Shown here: positions 48,101-59,665 of the stretch, piece by piece
Position numbering within the stretch: position 1 is the first letter of the stretch
How the letters are laid out: every line of letters starts with the position of its first letter
Assembly (NCBI GenBank): GCA_963513935.1
Contig: OY740767.1
Coordinates: forward strand, 151,782,431 to 151,846,430
Origin: Aphrophora alni
Taxonomy: Eukaryota > Arthropoda > Insecta > Hemiptera > Aphrophoridae
DNA length: 64,000 nt
Direction: 5' to 3'
Position numbers and translations under genes: made by a program
The notes under the pieces: generated by a model
The model's input: only the letters and a program-made list of their open reading frames with translations
Told to the model about the DNA's origin: nothing
Database searches by the model: none

Positions 48101-50810
48101 TTGGGATTACCATCGGTGTTATAAAATTTTACACTTTACTGGCGTATTTTATTGTGTAACTAGGAATTAAGCGGATTTAAGAGAGACACCATAAAATTAG
48201 CAATTTTTTAACATAAAATCGAAATTAATATATTTTTCAGTCAACGAGAGACGTAAATATTTAAAATACAGACAAAAACGTAAAACCAAAATTGCCCTTT
48301 TCCCAGTTTTTCGGTATTGACTGTGTGGTTTTATGATTGTAATAATCTTGACAATTTTTATTGGCATTGAGCTGTATATAAATAGGTCTACTTTGAATTT
48401 CAATGCTAGTGATTGAACTTTACATTTGACTCGAGTCCAAAAGTTTGAATTCTTCTTGTTGTTGAACATTGCTCTTTCATTACTCGATTTGATTACTCCA
48501 ATGTTGGTTTATCCCTAACAGCAGATTAAATATTAGCACGTTTTATTTAGTACTATCATATCTTTACTGTTTTTATATTTGATAATTTAATTATTAAAAA
48601 AAGTGGACGAAGTAATTTCAGATTAGTGTTTAAACCTCTGGAAATTTCCTATTTTTGTTTTATAAATTCTTGAAATTTTGAATGTAGAGGGAAAAAATGC
48701 ATTATTATAAAACGCAAATGTAGTTTTTTCTAGCTCAGAAGGCTATCCCCACAGTATCTCCCCCCCTCACATTTTCCAGCAATTTCCGTTTAAAAGTATC
48801 TTTCTTTTATTTCAACTTTGATCAGTTACAACATAGTCAATTTATGTTTAGTAAAAAAAACAATCTATGAGAAATGATACAAAATTGTATGCTCTGCAAT
48901 TTTTATTTATTTTTTTGTCAAAATTCCGTCATTCGATAAATTTTTATCGTAGAAAATAAAAACAAAATTAGTTGCCTGTATAAGTTTTTGATAAAATGAA
49001 TATTGATATAGATGACGAACAAATACGAACTTTTAACCGATCGTTTTATAACTAGCATAATTTGAGGATGTTGTTGCAGTCACTTCTATTTGTTTCGATA
49101 CTGAGATATTTTAGCAAAATTGTATCAAAATCGTTATTTAGTTTCCCCCTTATGCAAGCTAAATATAAGTTGTCGAGAATTAGAAATAACCACCAAATTT
49201 GATAAAAGTTTGCTCATTTGGGCTGTCGTTTTGAGCAGACATCATTCAAAAAAATTAAACCTAGAGAACTTCAAAACATCTATTTTTGTGCTCATTGCAC
49301 GCATTTTTTTCTGTACTTTCTGTACATAAGAGAAAATAGAAATTACACGATTTTACAAAAATGTCGCAAAATGTTTTCCCTGATCTAGGAACGGACGAGA
49401 ATCGATTAGCTGCTTATCAGAGGTCAACTTTGTAATTTCCTAAAACGATCTCAAAGTTTAGGGCTATAAGATAGTCATTAGTGTTAAGAGCTTTGTATCT
49501 TTCAGATGATTTGGGAAGGGACACATTTAGCAGAGCCGTTCAAAGTGTTAATCATAATTCTTTTAATTTCTTGAATCAGAGAACAGAGTAGGAATTTTAG
49601 GCTGGAATAACACTTGGATTTAATTACGATTTACGACTGGTTTCTTAGTAACAAGGATGAGTGGTGGGGTGGGGGGGGTTAAGCTTGTGTGAAAGAAATC
49701 CTTATTGAATCCTCTGCGAGTGGAGTCTCTGCCGACTTGAGTGTGAGGCTTTGTGAAAATGAGAGATAATTTAGTTTTTCTCAAAGCGTAGAGAGAGTTG
49801 TTATGAGATGGGGTAAAAAAAACGACGGTTTATTTTTTCGCTGAGATATTGGTTTTTCATATTCCCGAGTCCAGATTTGTCGTTTTTCGAATGGTGTCAG
49901 TTTTTCGAATGATCCAATTATGTACGTATTTGATGTATGTTTTGATCACCGCGAACATTAACAATTAAACATTTTTTAATTTTCCACAATAGATTGTTTC
50001 GATGATATCCCCGCTCATTACTTAGGTTTAGCTTTACATAAGTCTCGTCCTGGTAGTGCCCATTCTTTGATGTTCTCTAGAACACGCTACCGATTTTTAT
50101 GAAATATGAAAGTTAATAAATAGGAAACCAATCAACCAAATCAGGGGAAAAAATTGTTTTGCGTTTATAACTGGCAAACGGAAATTAACTTTCACTGCCA
50201 TCATTAAAAACTTTAAAAAAAAAACCATTAAACATTGAGGATCATTGATCGTCTCATAACGCCTTACAATATTGTTTGATGGAAGCCGTCAGCGTTTATT
50301 TCTGTTTTGTTTTCCCAATTATTTCCTAAACCTTATATTTTTGTTGGTTACAATTATTTCTCTAAATTTGAACGGAATCGGTAGAGCTGATTTTGATATA
50401 TTACTCCTTTAATAACAGCCCGTTTATGGTTCACAAACTAATACGTTTGGTTTGGGCCCTTTATAAGCTACACTTGAACAAAGTTTTCTAAATAAAAATC
50501 CTTCATCAGCTAACACCAGTTTTTGATATAAAAAATAAAAAATGTCTCGAAATATAGTCATACGCCCAGATGCTAAATTCTATCAAAATCGTTACAGCTG
50601 ATTTTTATAAAATCTTATTTTTGTTAAGTTGAGTTGATGTTGAGTTATCCAAAAACCTAAAAATTATCGCCAAGTATGGTCAAATATACTCGCACACCGA
50701 ATTTAAACTAATTAAAATCGGACCAAGTGTTTGAGCTGTAGAGTATTACGTACGACAGAGATCGCTGCAATATACATTTTTTTTTAGAAACTCTGAGACC
50801 TTAAAATTGA
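48101..50810. other. AT-rich stretch with Repeat E fragments
   Basis: gtatcaaaatcgttatttag (49122) and tatcaaaatcgttacagctg (50581) belong to the Repeat E phrase. G8 lies at 49671-49678. No coding exon is recognised. Confidence 0.35.
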
Positions 50811-50990
50811 AACTCATCATCATCACCTTGATATAAAAAAAAATAAGAAGAAAAGAATATAAAATAAAGATCCCTAACACTCGGATACTTTAGCGTCAGT
50901 GTCTGAAGAGAACAAAAGTTGGTCAAGAGATCTCAACTAGGATTGCCACCTCTACTCGTTGTAATGAGCTCCTGACTTGTCCTTCAGAGA
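50811..50990 (+). mobile_element. Repeat A copy, forward, internal deletion
   Basis: catcatcaccttgatataaa, tataaaataaagatccctaa, tagcgtcagtgtctgaagag, aaaagttggtcaagagatct and ctaggattgccacctctact; the stretch with the ataggaaaga module is lost. Confidence 0.72.
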
Positions 50991-51280
50991 CTCGATGTTG
51001 TGACATATAATGCTGACGTTGAACACGTGTCCATACAGATAAGATAGACGCAAGGTTGCAATAAACAAATAACTAGAACCGAGTTAGTTACTAAGTATTC
51101 ACTGTTTGTTTTGAGTTTCTAAAAGGGGGAGTAGCTATAAAACAATCTTTGAATAACACCGTGTAATTGGTTATAGGTTTGGTAATCGCAAAAAGATTGA
51201 TCCGTTTTCTGACTCATCTTCGCGTTTCCTGACTTCAGTAAATAAAAAAAAAATTTCGACGTGATGTACGTCCGTTGTTC

Positions 51281-51999
51281 GTAAGGGAACTATAGTTCGT
51301 TATAGGGAACTGTGGTTGGTTATAGGGAACTATATTTTTTTATAGGGAACTATGGTTTGTTATAGGGAACTATGGTTTGTTATAGGGAACTATAGTTTGT
51401 TTAAAAGGAACTATGGTTCGTTATATGGTTTGTTATATGGAACTATGGTTTGTTATAGGAAACTATAGTTAGTTAAAAGGAACTATGGTTTGTTATAGGG
51501 AACTATAGTTTGTTAAAAGGAATTGCAATTTGTTATAGGGAACTACAGTTCGTTATAGGGAACTATAGTGTGTTAAAGGGAACTGTAGTTTGTTATAGCG
51601 AACTATGGTTTGTTATAGGGAACTATAGTTTTTTATAGGGAACCATAGTTTGTTATAGGGAACTATAGTTTGTTATAGTAAACTATGGTTTTTATAAAGA
51701 ACTATAGTTTGTTATAGGGAACTATGGTTTGTTATAGGGAACTATAGTTTGTTAAAGGGGACTATATTTTGTTATAGGGAACTATATTTTGTTATAGCGA
51801 ACTATGGGTTTTTTATAGGGAACTATGGTTTTTTATAGGGAACTATGGTTTGTTATAGGGAACTATAGTTTGTTAAAGGGGACTATAATTTGTTATAGTG
51901 AACTATGGTTTTTTTTATAGGGAACTATAGTTTGTTATATGGAACTATGGTTCGTTATAGAGAATAATTATAGTTTGTTATAGGGAACTACAGTTTGTT
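51281..51999 (+). repeat. 20-bp satellite with a palindromic core, about 35 copies
   Basis: The unit is close to gttatagggaactatagttt, with gttatagggaactatggttt as the other main form. In the first form AACTATAGTT is its own reverse complement. Single-base variants (ttaaaaggaac, gaccatag) and unit-length changes are spread through the array, so it is older or less homogenised than the 45-bp satellite. Confidence 0.93.
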
Positions 52000-52009
52000 C
52001 ATATAGAAT

Positions 52010-52180
52010 TCTACAAGTGGTACCAACCCCAACACTCTACGATGGCAAGTAGGGAAGTTCAACCTTGACCTCTCAAGATAATGCTATATTCTTATAGTTA
52101 CGAGACCCTAAACGCAAGTAGCCTCCTTCACTCTAATACGAGCTAAGCGAAGGGAAACTAGTATATACACATTTAGGTTT
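52010..52180 (-). mobile_element. Repeat C copy, decayed
   Basis: caacactctacgatggcaag, ttcaaccttgacctctcaag, ttatagttacgagaccc and tatatacacatttagg match blocks of 58905-59168 in order. It starts directly after the 20-bp satellite. Confidence 0.5.
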
Positions 52181-52407
52181 TCTTTTCATATTCTAGGTTT
52201 ATCACTAGATTACTGGAGGAGTTGATTTATAGTCTCGAAACGTCGTGTAATAGTTTTTTAATTTAAATAAAAGGATGATAAACTTCTAATTAAACCGCAT
52301 TAATAAATAATCGATGTTTCGTTTCGACATGACGTGTTGTTTTAAATGATTTCCGAGCTGTATTTATTTCAATACGCCCAGTTCTATTGGTTTTTCTTGT
52401 CGTTTAC

Positions 52408-52640
52408 ATTTCAGTCATCATCGTCTTACAAAAAAAAAGAAGATGAAATAAAATATCTTTCAAATACTCTAATAGCGTTGGGGTTGGTGAACAGCAAGAG
52501 TTAAGTCAAGAGAGACCTGATAGGAAAGAGGAATCAATCCAAGATTACATGAAACAATGTGTAGATCCAGCTAGGATGCCTCGGGATTGTCCAAGCCCTT
52601 ACTCACTATAGTAAACCTCTGAGGTTGGTATAAAGACCAC
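52408..52640 (+). mobile_element. Repeat A, reference copy (SINE- or MITE-like, about 230-260 bp)
   Basis: In forward order the family has: a head (gcgaaaaacctctg then catcatcgcctta), an A-rich segment (ataaaataaagaccc), ctctaatagcgt with cagagtcggaagagaacaag, agttggtcaagagagacctg then ataggaaaga, ccaagattacatgaaa, tgtagatccagctagg, cctcgggattg, cgtactcactatagtgagc and cccctgagggtaacatct. This copy has nearly all of them. About two dozen copies lie in the window in both orientations, diverged and often internally deleted. No ORF, no clear terminal inverted repeats and no obvious Pol III boxes were seen, so class is undecided; it is non-autonomous. Confidence 0.75.
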
Positions 52641-53759
52641 GAGTCAAAATTTCGATTTTACTCAGTTTAATAATCTAATTACATTGAAACATAACCTCAA
52701 AAACACTTAATGGAAATAAAGTGAACCTTGAACATCTTATAAGATTGATTATGATTAGATAAATCTATCCAAGATATGGGATCGAATTACCTTGATCAGA
52801 TTTCGATATAGGCAACCTTTTTGTACGTACTTATTTTCAATTTTTAATCGATAACTCCCAATTTGGACTTTTCCAAGAGATAATTAGGAATAGTTTTTTG
52901 ATATGTGTATTGGTATATGAGAGAGTTAGTGCAGCTTTGCTTTAGCAATGTACAGTGAAATAAAGTAAAAATAAATGTAATCTCCACCATTGATACAATT
53001 CACAGGTTAACTGGCCGACTAATCCCATCTTAACTCTTCTCTAGTCTGAACTATTATTAGACCACCAAAGTGGTGCCAAAGGTCGGGAATTCCTGTTACA
53101 CTCTTGTCAGAAGTTTTGGCAAATGGCCAATCTTGGATTGTGTATTGTTAAATGACCCTAGGGTGCTAGACGAGCATGCCCCATTAATTACGGTACTTTT
53201 GAATCTCAAAACATGTATTGGTGGATCAGATTCTTAAATGTGTTTTCTCTAGTAGACACAGTTTTGTTGAATTTCTTACATTTTGGTACATACGTTGATA
53301 TTTAAATTGGTTCCAACAGGGTTCTTTAGAAAAAATAGACGATTTAAAATTTTTTTCCCCCCTTCATATAAATGTGCATGTATGCACAAAAATAATAAAT
53401 TTCAATTGTGACCATCTTCCTAGATTTCAAAAGGCTTCAGGTGTTTTTCGCGAAGGTTTGAGTTGAACTGAATAAATCGATGATAGTTCCTTTGTAATTT
53501 GGAAAATATCGAGAAGAATCTGACGCCTAAAGGCTCGTCATTTACGTTTCACCAAAATACATTCATTCTTTCTAAGACTTAATTCATTCTTTCTAGATTT
53601 GACTGATAACTTCCGAATAGGTAATAGTTTTTTTTAAAGATAATACAATTTTCTTTGATTCTTATCAAAAAATAGTGGTATTATCAAAATTGTACCTATT
53701 TACTAAATACATCAATCTGTAGTTGCTGAGAATCACTGTTAGAACAACAGGCGGATATC
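52641..53759. other. AT-rich stretch, no gene recognised
   Basis: A 22-bp tandem pair (attcattctttctaagact and attcattctttctagattt) lies at 53561-53602. Otherwise nothing is recognised. Confidence 0.4.
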
Positions 53760-54960
53760 ACTTCAAATAATTAGCTACGTTTTTTAAAAAATCAGCCACA
53801 TCCGGTGCAAAATTAGCACCTACTTGGTTGGCTACAATTCTTGAAATCCGAGACTAAGCAAAATTTACACTAAAATTCTGTTTATATTTTAAATGAAATT
53901 TTATTGAAATAGCAAATTGTTTTTTGTTTGTCTTAATTTGTAATAGAGAAACAATACAAAAAATCAAAATTCAGATAGTCTGAAAAATCAGCGAGACTGC
54001 ATGCAAAATTATTACTATCTTGAATTTTAAAAAAACCAGCGAGACCAAATGAAATGACTAACTTGAGCAACAAATTATTGTTTTTTACATACCTTAGTGA
54101 AGGTTTTATTACCTCGGGATTGTACCATTATTATTCAAATTTTTTATTTTATAAGTTCTGTTTATATTTTTTACAAAATTTTATTCAAATAGTAGGTTGT
54201 TTTTTATTCTCTTTATTTCATATAGGTAATTATTTTGCAAGTATACAAATTATAAGTTCGTAATAGAGGAACAAAAAATCTAAACTAAAATAAAATGCTC
54301 TGAAAAATCAGCGAGACCGTATGCAAAATTATTACTACCTTAAGCTACATATAAGTCGCTGAAATAGACCGAATCCAAAATGAACACCAACTTGAGCTAT
54401 GCTCTTAAAATCCACTAAAACGTATCCAACATTAATACTAACTTCAGCTATATTCTTTAAAAAATCAGGGAGGCCGAATGTAAAATTATTACCAACTTTA
54501 GCTATGTTTTATATGTTCTGTTTATATTATTCAAGTAGTTTGGTTGTTTATTGTTCGTTTTAATTTCCTAAAATTATTATCTTACTTTGTAATTATAAAA
54601 ATTATAATTTTGTAATAGGAGCACAATATATAATGCTCTGTAAAAGCAGGGAGATCGTATGTAAAATTATTACTACCTTAAGCTACATGAAAGGTGAAAT
54701 AAAATAAAAAATAAGTAAATAAAGAGACGGAATGGAATAACAACACCAACTTGAGCTATGTTTTTAAAAATACACTAAAACGTATGCAAAATTCATCTAT
54801 AATTTAAGAAAATAACAGCGAGACCGAATGAAAAATTATTACCAATTTGATTTACGTAAATCTTGTAAAATCGAATGTTAAATCATTATTAACACTAACT
54901 TGATGGTCGTTCTTAAAACCAGCGTCAAATGTAAGATTAACACTAACTTCTACCACATTA
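53760..54960 (+). repeat. Degenerate composite repeat, nested periods
   Basis: A phrase of about 50-60 bp (aaaaatcagcgagaccgaat then gcaaaattattactaacttg and agctatgttctt) occurs many times with changes; its gcgagac-type core is at 53991, 54039, 54311, 54468, 54648 and 54819. A second phrase, ttctgtttatatttt with ttattcaaatag, separates groups at 53878, 54158 and 54518. The layout suggests an old tandem array of a larger unit of about 280-360 bp that itself contained short repeats. Confidence 0.6.
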
Positions 54961-55149
54961 AAAAAATAATTTTTTTTTATTTCAGGACACTTTAAAAAAC
55001 TTTATTAACCATGATACTAGTTATTAACATGGTTACTAATATTATTACATTTTACACCCATTCATAACTTCTCTATATACGGAACTACGTATATTTTGTG
55101 ACAAAAATTGAAAATGTTACTTTTTTTATTTTGCAATTTTACCGCTTCT

Positions 55150-55400
55150 AAGAATTGTTTTCGTCTTTCGTCAGTCTAATCCTGCTTACATAAGGATGAG
55201 ATACTCTCCAGGAAAAGCTAATTATCTCTGATAAAGAAAGAGCGAGCGAGTCTCGAATGTCGAAAGACTTTAATGAGACAGAAGCTGTGGAAACCTTAGA
55301 CTCTAATCAGTTAACTACGAGTGTGTGAAGTAGGGCGCGTGCGATAAGACGGCCCGGTACAGCGCAATATAGCCGCCATTTTGTTTCTCAAGGTCGTATT
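55150..55400 (+). promoter_or_regulatory. Candidate regulatory element with GATA and YY1/Pho-type sites
   Basis: CTGATAAAG (55228-55236), CGATAAG (55342-55348), tagggcgcgtgcgataagac, ggcccggtacagcgc and GCCGCCATTTTG (55372-55383) fall in a patch of raised CpG between AT-rich flanks. Function is inferred from motifs. Confidence 0.28.
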
Positions 55401-55654
55401 TATAAACACGTTTTGTTTTATTGGTTTTAAACATATGAGTCTACACCTAATAACTGTTCTGATGGTGAGCGTTATCAGGGAGAGCAAAACATGTAGTCCT
55501 TATGTTACAGAGGCGTGAACCCTTTATTTTTCATTTTTATATGTTTAGTAAATTTTGAAGAAAAACTTTAAATTATAATTCATAGTTAACAGAAAATCAT
55601 TATACGCCTCCAGTTTATAAACAATAGATAATATTGACATTTTGTGTTTTCTCT

Positions 55655-55828
55655 AAATCATAGTTTGGATATCCCTCTCTTTCAGCTTTCCTATCAGGTC
55701 TCTCTTGACCAACTCTTGTTCTCTTCCGACTCTGACGCTATTAGATTTATTTGACGGCTAAGAGTTCTGTCTTTATTTTATGTTCTTTTTTTATAAGTTG
55801 ACGATGAGACAAAGGTTTTCAGTTTAAA
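55655..55828 (-). mobile_element. Repeat A copy, reverse, right part
   Basis: atccctctctttcagctttc, ctatcaggtctctcttgacc, aactcttgttctcttccgac, tctgacgctattagatt, gtctttattttatgttct and ttgacgatgagacaaagg are close to consensus. Confidence 0.8.
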
Positions 55829-56049
55829 CAATGAATCCGTTTCGTCCAGTAAGTTCGTATTAGATGGGTACTTACAAAGCACAAAGGAGAATTATCAAAC
55901 GCGGTAGCGTTCCGTCTAATTAGTACTTGAACATTGTATATATATTTGTGCATAATATATGCTAATGAAAAGTTCGGAAAAGCATTAATACGTTTGGGCA
56001 AGAACTAGTGTTTTCTCTCCTGTTCATATCATAAAATATTGATAATTTA

Positions 56050-56125
56050 AAATGTTAGTTTTCCACAAGTAATGGTTTGGAAGACTGAACAAATTCCAGC
56101 CTATTATATCAATCATTACATTTAA
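56050..56125 (-). repeat. Repeat D copy, inverted
   Basis: On the minus strand gatataataggctggaattt then gttcagtcttccaaaccatt matches 19610-19665. Confidence 0.5.
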
Positions 56126-56575
56126 ATAAAAAAAGAGATAAGATTTCAGACGGTTGCGTGGTTCAGTGGTGTTCAGAGTAAAGCAAAACTGAAATAGCGA
56201 CTTTAAGTCTGGGAAGTCTCAACCGCAATTAGGGTTTGCTTCGCTTGTGTGTATCCTCAATGTAAATCGTGTATGTTATTAATCTAGTTTTTATTGACGG
56301 TGGGCAAGTATCACTTTTAAAATATTTATTAGTTTGTTTTGTTTGGGTCCTTAGAGGCTACACTTGAGTAAAATTTGATCAAAAACGTTTGAGCAGATTT
56401 TGAGAAAATAGTAATTTTGTGATTCTTATGACAGCTACTGCCATATTGAGTTATCAAAATAATGAGCGAGATTTGGTCAAAATATAATACATACCAGATT
56501 TGATTACACATCTGTTCACACGTTTAAGCAATAGATCACAGACAGACGTGCATTATTCTATAAACGTATATATGA

Positions 56576-58390
56576 GGGGGGGGTATTAATTTCCTGGAAG
56601 AACTCAGAGAAATCAAAACGCCGTCTTGAATGATTTCATCCGAGAGGATCAGTTAAGAAATGACGGCTCTACGTTGGATGAAACTCATGTAGGTACTGTA
56701 TTATGATTTGCATTGTTGTTTATTATTGTTTCAATAATGATTTCATTGTTGTCTCTCGTATTGTTGCCACAACAATGGTAGGAACCAATTCATTGTTGGC
56801 TAATACACAAGCAGACAGTTTGTTGAACTTTCTCTACTTGGGTTATATATTAACTGATCTGTTGTTGACAAATTAAAACTGTGTAGTTTTATTGGGGAGC
56901 ATGTGTTTTCTAATTTAAAACGGAATGATTATCTCGACTATTGCAATATCGATATATCGAGGAAGATCTCGTGAGGATATATTTAATTTGTTTTCACATC
57001 AATAAGGATTAGTTCAGTATGGAGGATTCGATATAACATTGGCGGTGTTATTGGCGCAGTTTGTAACTGAAAATTGTAACTTTCAATCGTCTTTGTAGAG
57101 ACTTTGAAATGTGCAAAGATCCAACTCATGGAGACAGTTTTGTGTCGATGAAAAACCGTTAAGTTAAAAAAAAAAGTTATGTTTACGTTCGTTGTGTACA
57201 CTGATTTTTAACAATTGTTGAAACTCAAAACTACTTCTCTTTATGAGTTCCTTGGCACGTAATAACAAAAAAGTTCAACTCTTCAATTAATGAGTTCAAG
57301 CTGAAAAACCCCCTATTTAAAAGTGTGTTTATTTCGTATATCGTTAAACCGTTTCAAAATGGCACCCATTGAATTATACTGTATGTCGACCTTGAGTTTA
57401 ACATAACAATAGACTGTTAATGGGGATTTGATTACGACAATAAATTCTAATTAAAACTAAGTTAATAGATTTGAAGTCGTTATCATTAGCCATCAGTTAA
57501 GAAACGATAATCGTCATAGGCTGGTTGTGAAATATCCGTATAGACAGACTACAAAATTGTTGAAATTCAATAGAGAACGATTTTGATGAAATGAAGTTTT
57601 GTGTTTTTATCTTATATTTCCATGAAATGATTAGTGGGAACTCCGCCAGACACAATCAAATTAAACGCGTCCTACAGCGTAAATTGTATTTGATTTAAAT
57701 TGAACTTTTAAGTTCTTAGTCAATTATTCCTCATCAGTTTTTAAATTCGGAATTTTCGCATGGGTTTGAGTCGATTTTTGTTTTTACCGATAACTAAAGT
57801 ACTGGCGTTTTTCTGAGAGATAGAGAGACCAATAACTTTTGTTTGTTTTGACCAAAATTTTATCAAAATCGTCACAACTTTCTAAATACGACAGACGGAT
57901 ATTATTCTAAAAATCTTCTTCTTCTTCTTTTTTTCTTCCCCCCTTTTTCCCTTCTTTTCTAAAAGATGTCAAAATGTAAATAGATTTTACGAAATTTTAA
58001 TGGGGGGGGGGGAGTAAACAGATATTACTTTAAAAAAATAAATTAACCTAACCTAAACACCACTTTTTTTAACCTAACATAAAACTTTTTCTCTACTACA
58101 TAAGGCCTAATTTTGAAAAATTAAAACTATCATTTTACTTTAACAAATATCAATATATTTTCGTTTCTCTGAACGTTTTTGAATCGATTATTGATGCGGC
58201 TCTAGTTAGGAGAGGATGTACTTCTATCGATTCTCGTACTGCACGTATAATAAATTATACATAATAGCTGGGGTTTATAATTTAGTTGTCGATATGTTAA
58301 GGTCGGTACAAAGCACAGGTTGTTAGGAACGAATATTTGATGAAACGTGTCTTTCAAAAACAATGACTAACGTGACCTTCATGCAACCCC
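56576..58390. other. AT-rich stretch, no gene recognised
   Basis: G8 at 56576-56583, G11 at 58002-58012, a CT-rich run at 57911-57960 and a short CCTAA tract at 58043-58053. Repeat E phrase (accaataacttttgtttgtt and tatcaaaatcgtcac) at 57830-57893. Confidence 0.4.
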
Positions 58391-58560
58391 CTCTCCCCCC
58401 TCCCCTCTACCCTCATGACGCGCACAGATGAGACGTGTTATTAATGCCATTTTATACTACTTAACTGTCCAGACGTCAACCAGTAATGGCCGCCATAAAT
58501 CTTTGAGAACCTTCAATGGTATGCGTCGGCCTTCGTTCATAGGGAACCGGAAACGTTTGG
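58390..58560. promoter_or_regulatory. Candidate regulatory patch
   Basis: A C-rich tract (cccctctcccccctcccctc) is followed by catgacgcgcacagatga, taatggccgccataaat (58483-58499, a Pho-type GCCAT next to an AbdB-like ATAAA) and tgcgtcggccttcg. Composition contrasts with the flanks. Confidence 0.2.
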
Positions 58561-58904
58561 GAATTGGAAAAAAAGAAAAACAGTATTAGTGTTATTATAG
58601 TTTTTAAATTGTGTAAAGCGTTTGTTTTGAATTCTCTTCTATTAATTTGACGCAAATATTCTCACTTTAAAAGTTAAACAAAATATTTTTTTTTTAAATT
58701 ACAGTACACTCTTTCAAAAGTCGCGTGTAAGACCTAATCGCCATCTTGAATTCAATGTCCATAAGAATAATGTTAAATTCTGGAAACAGAATTGACTGAA
58801 ACAAATATGTTCCATTTTAAAGGTTAGAGCAATAAGAATGAGGTTATTTCATTTTTTCATTTTAATAATTTTGTTATTCAACTTAAAAATGTCCGAATTT
58901 TAAT

Positions 58905-59168
58905 ACTTCAATGGTGTCACCTCCACTTCTCTACGATGACAAAATATAAAGTTTGTCGTCAAAATGTAATTTCGAACCCTGACCTCTGTGTTGTATACGA
59001 GATCCGCGGCAAGGCTGTTGGTGGAGGCTCCTTACCGTGTGTTAAAGTTCCGAGGCCCGCAATGTGGCAACGTTTCAATATACACACATTTAGCTGAAGT
59101 CAAGAAGGTAATGCTACACAATTAATTAACTTACCCTACTGTGTAAGACCCCTTGATCTACCAATGTT
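58905..59168 (-). mobile_element. tRNA-SINE-like element (Repeat C), best copy
   Basis: On the minus strand aggtcagggttcgaaattac resembles a Pol III B box (GGTTCGANTCC). About 70-90 bp before it on the same strand is a decayed position where a box A would be expected (ggaactttaacacacggtaa). Together with the two other copies this suggests a tRNA-derived SINE. Box A is too damaged to prove it. Confidence 0.5.
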
Positions 59169-59379
59169 GGCCGCCATTTTGAAACGAGTTGGTTTACAAT
59201 ACATGAAACTTAACATATTAACTGGAACTAGTAATAGCCATTAATCCACCCAAATTGAGTTCAATTCTGTAAACGGTTTTTTTTTTTAAATAGATACAGA
59301 CGGACAACAAAACTATGTAGACCCAGTTCTGTTAGGTTTATGGCATCTTTTACCTAAGAAAGAAAGTTTGTAAGGAGAG

Positions 59380-59400
59380 TTCTGAAACACCCTGTATATA
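59380..59400 (-). repeat. Transposon-end-like phrase
   Basis: On the minus strand tatacagggtgtttcagaa; a relative occurs at 15459-15473 (minus strand aatacagggtgtttctaaac). The phrase CAGGGTGTTTC is a frequent mobile-element end in insects; here only fragments are seen. Confidence 0.3.
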
Positions 59401-59509
59401 ATAATATAACTTAAATCTAAATCTTTGTTTAACAAGAGTCTCGGCGACCTATCGGCTGGCCCATGTACCTCATTCTCCGTATTTAATCCACCAAGCCCAC
59501 TATTATAGT

Positions 59510-59665
59510 TATGTAGTGAGTGGCTTGGCAATTCCGCGGGTCTCTAGCTGGATCTACCAATAGCTGGCCTCTAGCTATTTGGGTTGGATCCGTCTTGTTC
59601 TGTTCCGACTTTGACGCTATTAGAGAATTCGAAGGCTAGTGGTTTTTATTTTATACTCTTCTCGG
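59510..59665 (-). mobile_element. Repeat A copy, reverse, middle deleted
   Basis: tagtgagtggcttggcaatt, ctctagctggatctacc, gttctgttccgactttgacg, ctattagagaattcgaaggc and ggtttttattttatactctt. Confidence 0.7.

Noticed and set aside
58965..58995. A functional tRNA gene, because of gttcgaaatt on the minus strand
   Set aside because: No acceptor stem, anticodon arm or intact box A could be drawn; it fits a decayed SINE better.
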